Shown here: piece after piece, positions 40,470-53,143 of the stretch
Numbering within the stretch: position 1 is the first letter of the stretch
How the letters are laid out: each line of letters opens with the position of its first letter
Assembly: GCA_024449915.1 (NCBI GenBank)
Contig: JAMZAV010003171.1
Location: forward strand, 211,884-275,883
Origin: Sweltsa coloradensis
Taxonomy: Eukaryota; Arthropoda; Insecta; Plecoptera; Chloroperlidae
Length of the DNA stretch: 64,000 nt
Direction of reading: 5' to 3'
Position numbers and translations under genes: made by a program
The notes under the pieces: model-generated
Told to the model about the DNA's origin: nothing
The model's database searches: none
Seen by the model: only the letters and a program-made list of their open reading frames with translations

Positions 40470-42085
40470 CAACTAAGAAACTTTTCTCCTTTTTTACAGT
40501 GGAGCAAAAAGTAGGCCTCTAGGGCAATGCAAAGTTGCGTTCGCCTCGATTCTCAGCAGGATCGACATGATCGAGGATTGACCACAGACTCTTTACATTA
40601 TTAGTTCCTGTGCGAAATTAACACATGGCGAGAGGACCAAGTCGCCGGATTGTTTCTGCCATGGCTTATCGCCCGCCATTTGCCCTGGGATTGTAGGGGA
40701 TCACGTTCGCCTTGGTGGAGGTATACTTACGACCACACATTTGCCCCCCACCATCACACGCTAAACTAAAAATACAGTATTTACTCGACTTATAGGCCGT
40801 CCTCCGAGTATCAAGGCTCACCCCACACTCTGTTTATTTTGACCCACTCAGATTGTAAACCATTTCGATATAAATACATTCGATAAAGGCCTTCACTTAA
40901 TGGCCCGCACACACTTTTGAACTTGACAATTCTCCAAAATTTATTACCCGAGCGCCCTCTATAGGGTCCTACTCGCCACTAAAAATACAGTACCTACTAA
41001 ATCGATTTTATTTGTATTTATCGTGTTCCGCAAAACACATTCTTGATTAAATGGTCACAACGGATTCTTCCTCCTATTTATATGTGTCCACTTTAGGTCC
41101 TAAGTAACGCCTCCTATCGGTCATGTACGGCCCTACACCTGTTTTATACGATTATGACCATATTCGTATAAATGTTTGCTATCCACCGGTTAAGGAAAAT
41201 TATAGAAGCACGCTCGTTAAAAAAACCAGTATGTTACAGCCAATTAGCTATCTGTACCATGTGCACACGCTTACCTCCAAAGGAATACAACTCCCTTACC
41301 ACGACTTGTTGTGGACAGTCTACCCTCATGTCCCCCATCCATGCCCTCCATTCCACAGCCCCATTCAGACCTATTTAGTCCACCACCTGTAGCACCATCC
41401 ACACCCTCACTCCATACAAGCCCCAGTCAGCAGACGTAGATTGACACTAAAAGCAAGGTGTCCCAAAAGCCCCTTTTCTGATGAAGTTAAGACATCGAAG
41501 GAAATACTTCAACAACCAATTTGGAGAAGCCTCATCAGGTTTGTAAACAATTATTTTTATTAGGACCTAGGCCTATGAGCTATGCTTATTAAGAGTCTGC
41601 TGTAGTCCTACAAGTGATTTTTTCTGGAACTCTTTCTGAAGCAGTTTTATCAGATTGTTACACGCATGTGCACATAATAACTTATGGTCAGGCACATTGT
41701 TTGTTACAACTTCTACCACAAATAATCGATTTTTAGGATTTTGGATTTTTGTTAAAAATCATCAAAATTTTAGTAAATTTCTGAATTATTTGTGCATAAT
41801 GTTGCATCCTAAGCACAATCATATATTTAGTAATCTTTGACTTTGAAAGAGTGACCATATCCTGCTTGACAATTACTCGACATGCTATCAATTGGATTGG
41901 ACAACTGGTGTCATTCCACCAGAAATAAACCAGGAGGGGTTGCTGCCCCATTTTTAATATTTTTTAATTTGGACATAAATAAGTGCAAAATGTAGATCCA
42001 AAACCGTTTGTTATGTTTTATATGCCAAACCCATAGTTCCGACATATGGGCATTATCGCAGGTGCCCACATATGGAAAAAGTACT
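40470..42085. other. No recognised gene; one short direct repeat
   Basis: CTAAAAATACAGTA occurs at about 40767 and 40979, flanking about 200 bp that begins TTTACTCGACTTATAGGCCG. This resembles a MITE-type unit but lacks clear inverted ends. A frame at 41123-41392 is unassigned. Confidence 0.4.
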
Positions 42086-42089
42086 CCTG

Positions 42090-42365
42090 AGAAACTTTAG
42101 GATTTCTTAAAAGAGTTCCTAAAGTATTGTGAATTTACTTTAAGAATCTAAAGTAATCTAAAGTTATCAAAATCTCTAATATTTTTCTAAAGTTTTTGTT
42201 TAAAAGTACTTGAAAGTTTACTGGATTTTACTTTAGAGCTCTAAAAATTTTTCTTGTTTTACTTTGACTTCTAAAGTCTCTATAGTTTACTTAGAGGTCA
42301 ACAGTCGTCTGAAGTTTACTTAGAAGCGTAGAGTTTTGGAAATTTACTTTAGAAGTTTTTAGGTT
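42090..42365. repeat. Degenerate TTACTTTAGA / TCTAAAGT motif cluster
   Basis: Roughly ten variants of (T)TTACTTTAGA or its complement TCTAAAGTAA occur within about 275 bp, in both orientations. The flanks lack them. This looks like a decayed minisatellite or a regulatory-like cluster. Confidence 0.5.
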
Positions 42366-42589
42366 TGTAAGTGATTTTGTTTATTCTTTATGTATCCACA
42401 TAAACTACCAAAGCATTGTATGTAATGCTAAACACTTTTAAAACAAAAACTCCACAACGCTGAACCGGAAAACTCGGCCGACCAATGAGAGACCAAGCAG
42501 CCAAATTCATTCATCTACAATGATGCTACTCCCGACGTCAATCAAATGGCGGCGTCACGCCACGCCTCCAAACTGCTATGGGCACATAG

Positions 42590-42980
42590 GGTTTGGACAG
42601 GGCGGCGCGAAATCTCATGTGCAGAAAGAGTTGCGGGCTTACAGGAACTCAAGTGCTCTTCTCTGAAAGCTTAACATGCCATGCCACGCCTTGCTCGAAT
42701 GGAAATACGTCGGCAGTGTACTCCATACGTAAAGCAAAGAGGCTATTTCATAGAGCCCGACGGCCTTGGCAACTATATTGGGATATATTCAGGACTTACC
42801 CTGATTGAACTTTGGGACTCAATGGGTACCTACGTGCCACAACTGGCGACGGCCCCATCCAGCCAAGTATGGAGGACCATTACACGCGAACTGGGCCGCC
42901 TCGAAGCTGCGACCGCAGCGACCTTGAGTTGTAATAACCTCTGTCCCGTCAGGGATCGTAAATTGCCACATGTACCTTAA
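42590..42980 (+). other. Unassigned GC-richer open stretch
   Basis: A 99-codon frame (42681-42980) contains YFIEPDGLGNYIGIYSGLTL and a Thr/Ala-rich helix. A shorter frame overlaps it. No family is recognised. GC content is higher than in the surroundings, so a coding origin is possible but unproven. Confidence 0.25.
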
Positions 42981-42989
42981 TTGAAAATA

Positions 42990-45900
42990 AATAATGAAAA
43001 GGGACGAAAATTAGGCCTCGGCTTATTCACATCGCCTGGGTCATATGCGGACAGTACTACTCTTCAGACACAGCTCACTATATACACCGAAGCGTGGCTC
43101 TGGGGCGAAAGTTAGCCGGGCCAGTCCCACCGCAGCATCACGGTGGTAGGAGAACCCTACTATGCCGCCTTAAGGTTTTTAAATCGCTACCGTATAAGTG
43201 TTTCGTGGCTTAATCGATGGATTAGTAGACCTCGCCACAGGTGCCGAGATCTCACCGGCACCTGGCCAGCATCTCAACAGCGGGACTCAACGACCTGGCG
43301 CTTGCCGGGAGCTCGAGGCCCCACCGCGTCTTAGAATCACCTATTTTACCTTTCATCGATGAAAGAGGAGGTGCTTTCTGCGATTCGACTTCCACGAGTG
43401 ACCGTGGACTAATCGACGTTAGCAGAAACCATATGCCCCGGGTATATATATAAGTAAACAAATAGTTTTGACAATATCGCTATTCAATATAACTTGATAA
43501 AATATGTCCATTGTTTTGATAAACTGAGATTTCAGAAAAAATTGTAAAATTAGTCTGATCGAGTCCAACCTTATGTTAATTTTAAAAATGGTTTCAAATA
43601 TTGTTGCAGTGCAAGTCTGACGGAGGCGACTATCAGTTAGTGGTGTTGGACGACATTGCACTTTGGCGAGGAGCAGAGATGGCAAACCTCGTTGAAGAAA
43701 CGTGGTGCTTCCGAGAGGCCGGACCCTGACCACGACCACAGGCTTACTGTTACGAGTGCATGAGGTGCCAACAACAATGGACGAAGAGGGGCAAAGAGAC
43801 TCAATGTTGGCCATGTGGTGGAATCAGGTAAAGAACGAAAGCAGGTCGAGGACCGTCGATCGATTCCGGCCGAGGAACGTCTCAAGGAATTCAGAGTTCC
43901 GCCGGTGAGTCACACCAGAATGTCCTCCCCCCCCCCCCCAGTGCCTCCTGCTGGCCTGTTGGACCATTTGGTTTAAAACCATGGAGACCAAGATGAGATA
44001 ACACCGACGAACTTGTCGGACGGCTATTTGTCCGATAAACCACGAGTGTTCAAATTTTGCCGATTTTGCCCGTCGTCTGTTTCGTCGCAATTAAAATGGA
44101 GTTGGGCTCTTCTTTTGTGATTTCGATTCGATAATGATTTATTATTATTTTTAAGATAAAGAATAGCTGAGTAGTATTTATCGTTTGATTTAGTTAAAAA
44201 TAATTTGCTAAGATGATCTACATTCTTGAGGAAATAGGTGTATTGGCGTTACATATAACCGTTATATAACTATTAATTTGAGTATTGGATAGTGCATGGT
44301 TTATTATTAGGCGAGCAAGAAGCGGGCAAGCATATTTTGCAGGGCATCTATTAACGGTGACGGGTGCAAGGAACATTTAATATATTGTATTATTGAATTT
44401 GATCTGGTCGAGAATTGCTAAAATCTTCATTAAATTCTGAGGACCCTTAAGTCTCGTCCTACATTTTAAAACAATGTTAAATATCAGTTAAAAAAACGGT
44501 TCATAGAATTTTGTCACACATGACACACACCAGTTTATGACTACCATTTCCGCACAAAATATTTAAATTTACGGCGGCTGTTAGCAACGCAAAATATATT
44601 CAGTATTTAACAAACTATTTCTACCATTCAGCTGAATATTAAAAATAAATATTAACCTTCATTGGTATGCTTGAGAGGCTGATCTTAATAATGTTCCACG
44701 TTCACAACATATTATTGTTGTTCGATAATATAGGATTACCTGTTTGTATATTCTCCTGCAGGCAGTAAGCATGCAATTACATGCAACTAAATAAACAATT
44801 TTTTTATTTTGACTATGTGAATACACATGTATTTACGCCACTACTACATCTGTCGAAAATGTTTATATCAATAAAATACACTGTTGGTAGCGGGAGAGAG
44901 ATACCGAATCTTTCTACATGCTAGTTGCTATTGGAACTAGGCAAGTATAGTTATCTGGACGCACCATGTTCCTCCATAATTTTTTAAGAACAAAGGTAGC
45001 GGAAACGTCATGCCCCTGCGGTTGAATTGATGAGGAAAATGTAGCAACTGGTCTAACTACGAGAGTAACTGGAGAGAGGATCTAGCTTGGATGGATGAGA
45101 TGGCCAGCCAGGGGTTGCTAAACAGACTAATCCGAAGAATGCCAACGTGTGAGAATACATCAAAGAATACTTGTTTCCAAACCAAGGTCCAAGTTTCAGT
45201 GGCAAGAAGCGGATGATTTGAATCTCAACATCATTGTTATGCTTAGGTTCCATTGCTCTTACCATGGATGTTACAGTAAGCAAATATGTTAAGTTGTATA
45301 TGTTGTATTGTCATCTCAACCTAACATCGACATGCAAGCAAGGGAGCCAGCATTTAATTCATCATCGTTTACCTATGAGAAAGAACAATATAAGAAAGCT
45401 ATAAGGATTAAAAAGTACGGTTAATACAATAGTTAAAACCAATTGTGCCTTAGTAGTCAAAAGTTTTAATTGTAGTTATGCATGTACCATTTAAATGGTC
45501 TCTGGAACGTTCTATGCAATTTGTATGATTTACTACTGTATTTTATTGATTATTTTTTATGACCTGAGGTTATAAAATGCTCTTATTCCTGGATTCACTG
45601 GTTTGTGGTCACAAGTGTAGCAGGTTCCAGGACATCTAAACATAAAGCAAGCAAGCACTTCAAAAAAAAAAAACCAGGACTTTGTGAAGTGAACCATGCT
45701 TGAGAGCTACGCTATTGCTGTTAGAAATTGATTCACCACAGACTAAACTCATATTGGCAATGTGAATTCAGTTGGCCTACGACTGTGACAAAGGAAATAG
45801 CCTAGAGTATTTATTGTACAAGTTCTTCTAAAACTTTGAAGGAGAAAACTGAAGAATACTTATGGATGATAGGTGTTTTGTTGATGTGTTATTTGTACCA

Positions 45901-46450
45901 CATTTCACTTGTGTTTGCGACAAAAATTGCGTTCTTGGTTAATTTGGAGGATTCTCTTTCTCAGTTCTACTTTGGTGGTAACCAAAAGATGATAATAGGG
46001 GAGATGGATCCGTGAAGGTCAAATAATGCAATAAAACGGGTTGTATCGTCGAAAACTTTTGGCCGTGACACCGCAACCTGCTCGTAGAAAAGTTTACATC
46101 GTTAATATACCAATACAGGACATACATTGGTAGCGCGACGGCGGGACGTTATTTCAGGGCATGCTTGACACCCAGAGCTAGACATGGCCTTCGAAAAGCA
46201 AACAAAAATCCTATAAAACCACACACTGAGCTTTTGTCGCACTAACGGAACATAGTTTCATAGTTTAGAACTCTTGAAGGAAATGAAAAACATATTGATC
46301 ACTACCTTTCCTACAGGATCCTTGAGTCGATCATAACGTTCGCTTGAAATATACTTTCGAAAACGACTCCATTTCTTCTTACAATGGAATGGAACTGAGT
46401 CGACTCTAAAATTGGTCCAAGACACAGCTCCTAGAAAACTTATTTACCGA
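42990..46450. other. No recognised gene
   Basis: This long stretch holds a 13-C run at about 43928 and otherwise AT-rich DNA after 44100. A GGTATATATATAAG run lies at 43441. I find no protein motif, terminal repeats or tandem structure. Confidence 0.45.
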
Positions 46451-46455
46451 TGCGG

Positions 46456-46640
46456 CTTGGATTGGATATTGCTTAAGTTCTATTATTTATGCAACTTGGT
46501 AACGAGACGAAGGTGAGGGACTTAAAGGATGACGCGGGGGGACAAGGGGGTGGACAGGCCTGGCTGGTTCAGAAACCAGGCCACAAGCGTCATGGGGAGG
46601 GTAGGTGTTCCCCAACGTCGTCGTCGTCTCCAGTCAAGTC
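46456..46640 (+). repeat. SINE-1 copy, diverged
   Basis: TTGGATATTGCTTAAGTTCTATTATTTATGCAACTTGG through GTCGTCGTCGTCTCC. It has several 1-base indels and no tail. Confidence 0.75.
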
Positions 46641-46778
46641 CAAGTCGCCTGCCAACCGTTCTAGCACGTCCGCTGCAAATCTGCTGCAGTGGAGGAGACG
46701 GCACATGCACTTGTTAATGTATACACCATTTTGCCACCTGCCTCTGCTACATGAATAAATTTGTATGTCTTATGTTTT

Positions 46779-47107
46779 TGGATTGGATATTGCTTTAGTC
46801 TCATATTTATGCCAACCTTGCTAATCGAGACGAAGGGAGGGACGAAGGGATAACGCGGGGGACAAGGGGTGGACAGGCTGTGGCTGGTCAGAACCAGGCC
46901 ACAAGCATATGGGGAGGGCAGGGGTTCCCCCACGTCGTGGTCGTGTCCGTCTGTGTCATATCCGTCCGCCGTGTTGTCTTTGTCGTCGCCGGTCGGGGAG
47001 GTAGTCAAAAGGAAGGGTCCCCGACGACGACCAGAGCTCGCATTAGTTTCAGGGAGTGAAAATTCCCCATTAAGGGCCAAAAACCTCGAGAAGGTGTCGA
47101 GTTGAGC
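46779..47107 (+). repeat. SINE-1 copy, full length, many indels
   Basis: All blocks from TTGGATATTGCTTTAGTCTC to AAGGTGTCGAGTTGA are present, with single-base insertions and deletions throughout. Confidence 0.8.
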
Positions 47108-47470
47108 AATGAGGCCCTGCCTTTGTTAACCCGACCTCTGCTACTATTTACTAGGAAACACACTAGATAAAGTTATAAGCTTATCATACAAGGGTTTATA
47201 CCCAGGTACTATCACTAGCCCACTATCTGGATTATAATTTACAAATACTTCCTTCAACATTTTCTTCTCTTACTTAAAACTATATTGTAAATATACTACC
47301 ACATTAGTACAAATTGCCTCACTCCTAATTACTTTCTTAAATCTACACATACGAATGATTAAATTATATCATGTGCATAGTAGTATTATTAAGGATCTAT
47401 CATTCCTCTCTCCCACGAGGGGTGTATATCGTACAAATGTATTGGATCGAGTGAATAAAATGAATTATGA
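47108..47470 (+). mobile_element. CR1-like 3' end
   Basis: AT-rich UTR ending ATTCCTCTCTCCCACGAGGGGTGTATATCG...GAGTGAATAAAATGAATTATGAA, parallel to the ends at 40466 and 25738. It is 5'-truncated by the SINE. Confidence 0.6.
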
Positions 47471-47746
47471 AAGCCTTAAGTGCATTAAAAGAAGACGTTT
47501 AAAAAAATTTCCCGCCTTTTTAAAAAAAAAAAAAGGTCTAATATTGGTACAGATTATAGTTATATAGGTACTGCGTACACATTGGGTAAATTCTCTTTCA
47601 TATGGCCTACCCAAGAAACCAAATTTTGAGTTATTCATTAGGTATGTACTTTGAGAAGAAATTCAACTTTATGAAATTTCAAGATATAAAAGTTTTGCTG
47701 TGATCATTTTCATGTAGTCACTCATAAATATAAAATCACGTCGTCC

Positions 47747-48300
47747 TAACAACAAAAATACTACAATATTGTTAATATTTGTTCGGAGATCTACTTGGAG
47801 TAGCTGACCAAACAACCACTACAATGAAGAAGAATTACGCTATGCGCGCATGGTTTAAATTTTTATTTGTCATCAAAGGAACGCGATGCGGAACCTTGAA
47901 TTAAGAATGAAGAATAATGCAGGTGAAAGCGGTCCCTTATCCCCTAAACAAAACAACAAAAGTCTAAAAAAATATCAGCCAGGATGAGTGACGTCGATAC
48001 AGTTACAGCCACCGTTCGTTAGACCTCTAGCTCAAGACGATGACGGACGTCACAACACAAACGCCTGAACCTCAAGGACTTATTCAGAAACCAGTTTATC
48101 AAACCAACAGCCTTTTCCGCACCATTGTAATTTCCTCCCACTATTCAATACCATCAGGTACACGAGCCACAAGAGTACGTTAGCGAAGAAACTTCCATTA
48201 ATACCAACAAACACCAACTCTTCATACCACCAACTCTTATAAACAAAATTCGAACAGCAAGGGGGGAGCAAATTATTTAATTAACTTAAATATTTAAGTA
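47747..48300 (+). repeat. Retroelement-like segment, copy 2 of a pair
   Basis: This aligns with 6195-6745 over about 550 bp but with many indels that destroy the open frames. It continues into unrelated sequence after TTAAATATTTAAG. A frame at 48465-48650 (SLENRTNHEVGASCYPG) is unassigned. Confidence 0.55.
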
Positions 48301-48655
48301 TGAGATCCTCAACGAGGGGGAGACCAGGGTTATTACTCCCGAATAGAAAGTGAAGAAGGAAGTCATGGTCGGGGTTGTAGTACCGAGGGTTTTTGGACGT
48401 CGGTACTAGTGAGAGTGCGCGGCAAGATATGAGATGAAGTCCACAAACGAGACTGCGCTATCCAATGGTTGCTTCTAATGATGCCAAGAAATTAGCATGT
48501 TCAATAAATTATATAAAGGGTATGGCTATGAAGTCGTTTGATTCTCTCGAGAATAGGACAAATCATGAAGTTGGGGCTAGTTGTTACCCTGGGCGGTTAG
48601 GGGGCGTACTTTCTAACGCGTTTTGCAAAAAATCGGGGGATGATGTGAACCTATT

Positions 48656-49060
48656 TGGATTTTTTTTGGATATTGCTCTATATCGCTCATATTTATGCAA
48701 CTTGGCTATATCCCCCCCCGAGACGAAGGGAGGGGAATCGTAAGGAGGTGACGCAGGGGGACAAGGTGTGGACAGGCCTGTGTGGTCTCTGAACCAGGCC
48801 ACATAGCGAATGGGGAAGGCAGGTGGTTCCCCCACGTCGTGGTGTCCTCCGTCTGTGTCATCATTTCTCCCCACCGTTCCGTTGTTGTCATTGTCGTCAG
48901 CAGTCGGGGAGGTAGTCAAAGGGTATGGGAAAGTTCCCGTCGACGACCCATAGCTCTTGCCATTAGTTTCAAGGAGAAAACTGCCCTAATCACGAGGCTC
49001 AAACCACGCGACCACGAGGAGGTTCGAGTTGGATTGATGGCCCCCACAGTTTGAAGGTCT
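48656..49060 (+). repeat. SINE-1 copy, full length, many insertions
   Basis: Head TTTGGATATTGCTCTATATCGCTCATATTTATGC; a CCCCCCCC insertion after GGCTA; the tail is complete to GTTCGAGTTGGATTGATGGCC. Confidence 0.75.
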
Positions 49061-49401
49061 CGGCAATTCAAGAGTTGTACCGCAAAAAAAAATCGCTCAA
49101 AAAGAATATTAATTGTTCGAAAACATATGCAGAGAAATGAGTGAGTATAATAGTTTGATCTCGAGGACAACTGGACAAAGCAGAGAAGAGACAGCTAAGA
49201 ACTTGGCGCCAGCATAAATACGGCTCGAGTTGCATTACAGAGAAGAGGAGGAAATGATAACGACCCTGCCAACACTTGTGATTTGCCACAGACCTTCAAA
49301 AAGTTGTGTTAATCCCAGGAGTGCCAGCAGATATTAAGTCTTCATTTTTCTGTGATCGTTTAGTTGTTTAACGAAATATTCGTAATATGAAGGAAGGGTC
49401 G

Positions 49402-49600
49402 TTCAACGAAAAACATTATATGTGTTTGGCATGAGGCGATCGCGAGTCGAAGTGCTGAGGAGGTGGCTTGTTTCGCTTTCCCCAAAAAAATGGAATACAC
49501 AGAGACTGCTACAAGGTAATATTGTGGTTAGACAATTGCTCGGGCAAGACAAGAACTGCGTTTTGTTCTCGCCCTATTCTAATCGAAAATTTACCAAGTT
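49402..49600 (+). pseudogene. Transposon-like protein, WHEAI / DNCSGQNK segment
   Basis: The frame reads FNEKHYMCVWHEAIASRSAE, then EVACFAFPKK. After shifts it reads YKVILWLDNCSG and QDKNCVLFSPY. W.EAI.SR.A.E(V) followed by LW.DNCSGQNKN..L is a recurrent pair in an uncharacterised invertebrate transposon protein family; the Asp in LDNC looks catalytic (DDE/RNase H fold). At least two frameshifts. Confidence 0.5.
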
Positions 49601-49964
49601 GTCCCATCAAGAAAGTGAGTCCAAGTATTTGGTCGACTGGCTTACTTTTATCGGCCAGCTGATGCCTACACAGATGAACAAACTTCAAAAAGTTGGAAAG
49701 TGTTAAGACATCAGTGATTTGTTTGAGAATTCGAAAGAGGGCTTTGGCTTGACTTTTGCGTATCAATGTTAGAAGTGTACACTGCCTTCGTTCAACAATT
49801 TGTTTTTCGATGATTCCCAACAAGTCATGGATGTGTCAACTTCATCTTTTGGGAACATTGAACAAAAGAACGCGAACATTACAATTCTACCTTTTAATGC
49901 TCGTAGTCTTAAATGCCTAAAGTGAAAGGGTGATTAAGACGCGTGGATCGAACAGGAAAACGCT

Positions 49965-50100
49965 TCAATCGTGTGTCTGCACACACCTTGCCTCGCACAT
50001 TCTTTGCAATTAGTGATCAAAGATGCCATTTTTAACAACAAGGAGGTAACTTCAGCCCTGATATCTAGTCAAAGACACTTATGGTGTTACAACCCTGAAG
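49965..50100 (+). pseudogene. hAT transposase scrap
   Basis: The frame reads CLHTPCLAHSLQLVIKDAIF, then NNKEVTSALISSQRHL, the C.AH.LQLV..DA helix of hAT transposases and the following segment. Only this block is present, and it runs directly into a YqaJ-like piece. Confidence 0.6.
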
Positions 50101-50320
50101 GAGAGTGTCATGTACTTCACAGTTCACAAAAGTGCAATTGCAATTGTATGTCACTGGTATCGACAGCTGTGAGTTTTTTGTTTATTCTCCATTGGAGTCT
50201 GTTCTAGTGAACGTGAAGCGTTCCGACAAATTCCTGGCCCCAAAGTTGTTCCGCATCTGGAAGAATTTTATTTCAGCTACTTTGTGCCAAAACAAAGGAA
50301 AAACTAGGAAAGTGATGAGT
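50097..50320 (+). pseudogene. YqaJ-like exonuclease fragment
   Basis: The frame reads FTKVQLQLYVTGIDSCEFFV, YSPLESVLVNVKRSDKFL, then in the next frame VVPHLEEFYFSYFVPKQRKN. This matches the YqaJ/lambda-exonuclease-like core (YYYQVQ.QL.VTG...CDF.V.....V..I..D..F.....L..FYF....P), in which the Q-Q segment and D..V strand carry catalytic residues. YqaJ domains travel in invertebrate mobile elements. It is broken by one frameshift and then ends at the tandem array. Confidence 0.6.
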
Positions 50321-51156
50321 TGTAGGCCCTACCCTGAACTTTATACACTACCAAACTATTCACACAGTATTAGAGTACCTATTTACATTGCTGCAGGTGC
50401 AACATTGGTTGTCCAACTCCAAGGACAGATGCGAACCCTTATTCGGAAGTAACCCGGATGAGACTGGAGGTTCTGAAGAAAGGCCCGAGCTATAATGTTC
50501 CGGAACCTCAAGAAGGATTCACAGTGTGCCAGACCACTGGGTCACAACTTTTATGAAAGAGAATTCAATATTATACACCAGAACTTGTTAACCGAAAAAT
50601 ATTAAAACAAAACCAAACAAAATATAACGCAACAGGTGAGTTTGTGTTGGATAATTTTTAACCATGTATTGTTCAGTTGAGTGGTTTTGTTTTAAGAGAA
50701 TTCAAATACGGTGTACCTCCTTGGCAACCTGCACTCGGAGAGCACCCGAAGGTCGTCAACGCTCGAGGTGCAAATTTGTTAAATTGTTAACGAGCAACGA
50801 TGTAGTTAAATCGTGGTGCTTTTGCCTTCCATCAAACTACAAATGGGCATTAGATGTGGCTTTCATGCGATTGCTTTTGCCACAGAGATCTGCTTCAATG
50901 GAAAGTGGCAATATGTTTTGTACGTTTAAACGTAATATAATTTGGAAAAGAGGGAATCTAGAATTTACAGCTGCTGTTTCCAAATTTTTGGGAGATTGCT
51001 GATTTTTCTCAAGAGATTTGTGAGTTAGAAACCCGAAACCAGTTTTTAAATACTTCTTTACAGATGAAATATTAAAAACTATTTGCGAAGAAACCACACA
51101 ATACTGTGTGCAAGTAGAGTCTTCAAAGCCGTGCAACCTTTCACTTTCCGACTTAA

Positions 51157-53143
51157 AGGGCCCGTTCACCTCTTTAACAAGTTATTCTTAAAACCAAGTA
51201 CGAACATAAAAATTAAGTTCATTGTGTATATTTCCAGACCTACGTCAATAGGGGTCTTTAAATTCATCGGCGCGCTTCGGGTCAGTGACGTCACTGACCC
51301 GAAGCTGGTGAGGTGTTGCAACACAGCACAGCTACTAGCGGCGAGTAACGCGTGAGGCAGGTCCCGGTCTATCTATCGAGATAGTCTGTTCTACTGAAAA
51401 CAAAGCGGACGGCCTGCGATCATCTGATTAACAATACGTTACAGTTAAACCAACACCTGATTTTTAAACAGATACGTTGTTGTCGTCAATTTAATGGAAT
51501 AATTATTATATTGGCACGTTCTTATAAAGTTATATGTTGCCAATCATGACAGGTAGGCCTAATAGTGGAGTTGAATAAGTATTGCCTATACAACAACATA
51601 ATACATGCGATAGCGATTCTTACACACACACAAACACACATGATACAAAATTACTTGCACTTTAAAAAAATAAAAGCGATTTGGTTATAGCATTTAAAAA
51701 ATTCCATTATTCTTCCACAATAAGTGAAATTACATGATTAAAATAATTCCAAACGCTATGGGCTAACAGCAGTTTCCGTAATCATGTAAATGACAGGATT
51801 GCCAGGGGTGAGGATCGACCGCGGACCTCCCGAATAACTCTCGCGAGTTATGCATGTACTACATCTATCCGAAAACCGATTAACAATGTATCATTATCCC
51901 AAGTGGCATTTTATTTTAGTTTCTCATGGAATACTCCGTAAATTTATTATTTAAAACCGCCTTGTGACCACACTTGTGTATACAGAATGAATAACAAATC
52001 TATGTTGCCTGTTAGATCAGTTTCTATTCGTAATTGTAGACATAAAAAATGAGGAGGTATGCTTACTTTATTACGCCAGACATCAATGTTTCTCTATTGT
52101 ACTACTGATGGATGTTTTTTTCCAAAGCTTTTCGTGGCGTAAAATATTGAGAACATCTTTGAAAACTATCATCTGCCCAAAACTACTATATGCTTAGTTA
52201 TTATACACTGCGCCGACTCACGTTCATGCCACTAATAAAGTCACTCTCGTCGCAACAATTTGACTCTTTGTCGGTTGACATTTTGACACTTTGTGTACAA
52301 ACTCTACACACGAACACTACTGAATAGAATTCGCTTGCCCTGTAACGTATAATAAACATTCTTATTTGTTTGCACCTATTACACTACTCCTCAATGTCAT
52401 CATGATCGATTGATCGAAACGAGTGCACGTGTCCAACTGATGTCAAGAGGTCTGCGTAAGGTTTCTGGGCAGTGTTTAATGTTTATTCCCTTCCTTCTTA
52501 GTCCCATTAGGTTATCGCTTTTTGTTTATATCGTTCGAGTATGCAGGCACACCCCACTCATCATATATCTTATGGTATATAGATTAAAAGAACCATTCCA
52601 AACACAAACAAAGATTTAAAAATCAACATCAACAGCATATTCGACAAAAGGATGAACAAATAACGTACTGGCATCAGCAGAAAAAAAATATTTCTGCTAG
52701 GTGTACGGTGTTTTGAATGTGTATACAGCAAGTGCGCTGTGCGCTTATCAAGTCGATTGTCAAAACGACATAACTTCGTAAACACCTCTACACTTGACAC
52801 TTGAGCCGAATAACACATGGCATGCGTTTTTATTTCAACCTAATTTGAAGCGAGTATGCCATACTTGACTACATGTCATATCCCCCCTCGCCAACATCTT
52901 TAAATGTCCAATACGATAACTCAGTTCGCCGCGACACCCGGCTACTCGACTCCGAAGCCAAGGCCGTGTCGTGCGTTGTTGCCAGTACATCGAAGTGGCA
53001 AGAACATAGTCAATTTCATTACATATTTAACAATTAATATATGGTGATTATGATTATTTTCGAGAAAGAATTTGTTGTTAATGGAGTGTACTTAGGTAAA
53101 TAGACGTCTGGGTACACCTTTACATAAGAGGTGAACGATCCCT
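51157..53143. mobile_element. TTAA-flanked 1,987-bp non-autonomous element
   Basis: Termini are AGGGCCCGTTCACCTCTT and, inverted, AGGGATCGTTCACCTCTT (16 of 18 identical). It is flanked by TTAA at 51153-51156 and 53144-53147. Array copies 1 and 2 have CTAA without the insertion at 55381 and about 57618, giving an internal empty-site control. TTAA duplication is the piggyBac hallmark, although the AGGG end is not the usual CCC end. No transposase frame is seen, so it would be a non-autonomous derivative. Confidence 0.8.
51274..51305. repeat. 32-bp perfect palindrome
   Basis: GCTTCGGGTCAGTGAC followed directly by its exact reverse complement, centred on GACGTC. It lies about 120 bp inside the left end of the TTAA element, where subterminal transposase-binding sites often lie. 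Confidence 0.9.

Noticed and set aside
43928..43941. C run as a telomere- or satellite-like feature
   Set aside because: A single homopolymer with no repeat structure around it.
51790..51830. tRNA-like B box (inverse of GGTCGATCC) inside the TTAA element
   Set aside because: No A box at the right spacing and no foldable arms.
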